Positions 62,215 to 64,000 of a stretch of 64,000 nucleotides of DNA are shown piece by piece. The position numbers were made by a program, and so were the translations under genes. Each line of letters starts with the position of its first letter. The first letter of the stretch is position 1. This DNA is from UBA2821 sp902763335. GTDB lineage: Bacteria; Bacillota; Clostridia; Lachnospirales; Lachnospiraceae. The notes beneath the pieces are model-generated. The model did not search any database. It worked only from the letters and a program-made list of their open reading frames with translations, and was not told the origin of the DNA. The DNA is taken from assembly GCA_052066835.1 (NCBI GenBank), contig JBQHRJ010000005.1; one strand, 5' to 3'.

Positions 62215-62415
62215 AGTTTTTTACACCATGCCTTTCGTAATAAAAACGTTCAAATTTCATTATTTTATTAAAAATTTCAAACAACAATTTCTTATTATAA
62301 TATATGTTTGTTCAAATTTCAATCATCATAAATTTACAGACACTAAAAAAAGTCTAAAGAATATATTAATAAAAAAGCGGGCAGATATATTTTTATGCCG
62401 GAAATGGAGTTTTAT
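62215..62415. other. AT-rich divergent intergenic region
   Basis: About 200 bases between the divergently transcribed activase and LysM genes. No clear promoter pair, hairpin or reading frame was recognised; it is simply AT-rich. Confidence 0.6.
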
Positions 62416-62700
62416 ATGAATAATAGATATTTTAAAAATTGCATGGGTATGATACATTATGTAAAAAGAGGAGATACTTTATACAGTATAAGCAGAATAC
62501 ACGGAGTGTCCATAGATGAACTGATTGAGGCAAATCCTTTTGTGAATGTATATAATATGCAGGAGGGAGATGAGATATGTGTCCCGGTATCATACAATAC
62601 AGAGAGAATGAATAACAGGGTAAATGAGGATGAACCACAGGCAAAAGAAGGTACTAATCGAGAAGATTTCTATGATTTGGTTAAAAGATTTGACAAATAG
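62416..62700 (+). CDS. Small LysM-domain protein
   Basis: The product (94 residues) has one LysM domain: MIHYVKRGDTLYSISRIHGVSIDELIEANPFVNVYNMQEGDEICVP (about residues 12-57), then a polar, acidic tail of about 37 residues. LysM domains bind peptidoglycan or related glycans. No signal peptide or membrane helix is present, which suggests a cytoplasmic/forespore role as in SafA-type coat proteins, or export by an unusual route. ATG 62416 follows GGAG by six bases; an earlier ATG at 62395 is possible. Confidence 0.82.
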   Translation: MNNRYFKNCMGMIHYVKRGDTLYSISRIHGVSIDELIEANPFVNVYNMQEGDEICVPVSYNTERMNNRVNEDEPQAKEGTNREDFYDLVKRFDK

Positions 62701-62783
62701 AATGGTAAAAATTATAATAAATAGGCAAAAAGAAAAAATTGGTTTGGAAATTATATGATTACAAACCGGAAAGGCTTACGAGG

Positions 62784-63671
62784 ATGAAATTTGTAGAAAA
62801 ATTAGAACGAAAGTTCGGAAAGTATGCAATACACAATCTGATGTATTATATAATAGGTCTTTATATAATAGGACTTTTGATACAGCTGTTCGGTAATGGC
62901 TTCTACGAAGCATATCTTTCGCTTAATGTTGAAAAGATATTACATGGTCAGATATGGAGAATAGTTACTTTTATTATTGCACCGCCTTCAGATTCAAGCT
63001 TGTTTTTTATGATATTTACATTATACCTGTATTATATGCTTGGAACATCACTTGAAAGGGTATGGGGAGCCTTCAGGTTCAATCTGTATTTCTTTATGGG
63101 TGTTCTGTTTAATGTTATAGCAGCTTTTCTTATATATTTTATATTTGGATACACATATGAACTTACAACATATTACCTTAACATGTCATTGTTTTTTGCA
63201 TTTGCAGCTACATGGCCGGATATGGAATTTTTGTTGTTTTTCATATTGCCTATAAAGGTTAAGTGGCTGGCACTTGTTGATGGTATATATATGGGAGCAA
63301 CCATATTAGCCGGGTACGTGTTTGGATTTCTGCCATACAGCGTACAGTTGAAACTTATTTATCCGCTTATAGAAGTTGGAATTGTTCCGGCACCTCAGAT
63401 TGCTACAGCGGCACTTGTATCAATATTAAACTTCCTGATTTTCTTCTTAATGACACGAAATTATAAAAGAATTTCGCCAAAGGAGATAAAGAGAAAGAAA
63501 GTATACAGAAGTCAGGTAAAACAGGCTTCGCAGGGAGTGATTCATAAATGTGCGATATGCGGAAGAACCGATAAAGATTTTCCGGAACTCACATTCAGAT
63601 ACTGCTCAAAATGTAATGGAAATTACGAATATTGTCAGGATCATCTGTTCACACATGAACATATAAAATAA
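62784..63671 (+). CDS. Rhomboid-like membrane protein with C-terminal zinc ribbon
   Basis: About 295 residues. Six hydrophobic segments span about residues 20-225, in a rhomboid/derlin-like plan: LHGQIWRIVTFIIAPP, IFTLYLYYMLGTSLERVWGAFRFNLYFF. The catalytic GxSG serine motif of rhomboid proteases is not visible (the position reads LNMSLFFAFAATWP), so it is probably a pseudoprotease. A C-terminal domain has zinc-binding cysteines CAICGRTDKDFPELTFRYCSKCNGNYEYCQDHLF. ATG 62784 with GGAAAGG about 11 bases upstream fits better than the upstream TTG at 62739. The family is common in Lachnospiraceae; its function is unknown. Confidence 0.75.
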   Translation: MKFVEKLERKFGKYAIHNLMYYIIGLYIIGLLIQLFGNGFYEAYLSLNVEKILHGQIWRIVTFIIAPPSDSSLFFMIFTLYLYYMLGTSLERVWGAFRFNLYFFMGVLFNVIAAFLIYFIFGYTYELTTYYLNMSLFFAFAATWPDMEFLLFFILPIKVKWLALVDGIYMGATILAGYVFGFLPYSVQLKLIYPLIEVGIVPAPQIATAALVSILNFLIFFLMTRNYKRISPKEIKRKKVYRSQVKQASQGVIHKCAICGRTDKDFPELTFRYCSKCNGNYEYCQDHLFTHEHIK

Positions 63672-63683
63672 ACATACTAGGTA

Positions 63684-63756
63684 ATTGCGAAACTCGCGAT
63701 GCTCGTTCGCAATCTTGAACTTAAGCAGGGAAGGATTCGTGCTTTGCACGAATCCT
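63684..63756. repeat. Pair of intergenic hairpins
   Basis: ATTGCGAA (63684-63691) pairs with TTCGCAAT (63706-63713), and AGGATTCGTGC (63732-63742) pairs with GCACGAATCCT (63746-63756) with a TTT loop. Neither is followed by a T-run on the + strand. They may belong to a repeated palindromic element or mark the edge of the IS-like sequence to the right. Confidence 0.65.
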
Positions 63757-63829
63757 GAAATAAAAAGTGGATAACCGGGCATTTTAGGCGCACTTTAATA
63801 AGCCTCTGGCTATATTTGGCTGTTAAGCC
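63757..63829. other. Non-coding stretch before the edge fragment
   Basis: Between the hairpins and the fragment at 63830 no gene was seen. The 329-base interval from 63672 to the right edge thus holds only the two hairpins and the minus-strand fragment. Confidence 0.5.
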
Positions 63830-64000
63830 CTAAGCTATGAAAGATTTTAAACTTCTGATGTATTGTCGTTGATGAATTTTATCGGCAACAACTACAGTTA
63901 ATAGCTGTGATATACCAGCAAGAAGTAAATCTGCATGAAGTGTTTTTTCGTTTGTTGTTTTTCGGTTGGCGACACAAAAACTGTCTTTAAAGTGGTTGAT
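63830..64000 (-). CDS. Partial CDS at the right edge, possible transposase C terminus
   Basis: On the - strand a frame is open from the right edge for 56 codons and ends in TAG (63832-63830). It reads INHFKDSFCVANRK...TTNEKTLHADLLLAGISQ...LKSFIA, a basic and helical sequence that resembles the last helices of DDE-type insertion sequence transposases. The family cannot be assigned from this length. An insertion sequence extending beyond the window is the preferred explanation, but an ordinary gene end is possible. Confidence 0.4.
   Translation of the reverse strand: MNHFKDSFCVANRKTTNEKTLHADLLLAGISQLLTVVVADKIHQRQYIRSLKSFIA

Overview
The window is a low-GC, gene-dense stretch of a Firmicutes chromosome, most likely from the family Lachnospiraceae (Clostridium cluster XIVa). 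This is inferred from AGGAGG-type ribosome binding sites, a fabK-type fatty acid operon, a fused accDA, a clostridial polyamine operon with carboxyspermidine enzymes, a very large acyl-CoA dehydratase activase-like protein, and a tmRNA whose tag reads ANENLAYAA. Genus cannot be fixed from sequence alone. Almost all genes are on the + strand and form tight operons. About 60 protein genes and one RNA gene (ssrA) are supported. No tRNA, rRNA or CRISPR array was seen. One partial CDS at the right edge may be the tail of an insertion sequence.

Layout: 1-2.2 kb holds a degenerate PAS-GGDEF protein (cut by the left edge) and a membrane HD-GYP-like protein. 2.3-3.7 kb (-) is a secreted lipoprotein amylase. 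3.8-7.9 kb is the ylxM-ffh-rpsP-khpA-rimM-trmD translation and secretion operon, in which TrmD is fused to an HD phosphohydrolase domain. 7.9-10.2 kb holds a DtxR/MntR-like repressor (-), pta and a rubrerythrin, with a Fur-like palindrome between the divergent promoters. 10.3-21.0 kb is a polyamine operon (speD, speA, speE, speB, carboxyspermidine dehydrogenase, nspC) continuing into a two-permease ABC exporter and a PP2C phosphatase. 21.1-28.8 kb has a zinc-ribbon/kinase/LRR protein followed by a membrane protein, MoxR, DUF58 and transglutaminase genes. 28.8-37.8 kb has a FliD-C-like protein and the fatty acid operon acpP-fabK-fabD-fabG-fabF-accB-fabZ-accC-accDA, with two FabT-like operators.

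37.9-42.3 kb holds a membrane protein, gltX and a UvrD-like helicase. 42.4-44.6 kb holds a DUF1292 gene (-), a 126-bp cloverleaf-like palindromic element, a very basic disordered protein and a nucleoid-associated protein. 44.7-49.4 kb has a lipoprotein trigger-factor-like foldase and the trans-translation set rnr-smpB-ssrA. 49.5-55.8 kb has lipoproteins, a two-component system, CheV and a highly charged membrane protein. 55.9-57.9 kb is hisH-hisF-ung. 58.0-62.2 kb (-) is the 1411-residue activase-like protein. The right end has a LysM protein, a rhomboid-like protein with a zinc ribbon, and a structured non-coding stretch.

The points most worth following are the cloverleaf palindrome at 42.7 kb, the TrmD-HD fusion, the two apparent spermidine routes in one operon, the kinase-LRR/transglutaminase module, and the paired FabT-like boxes in the fatty acid operon.
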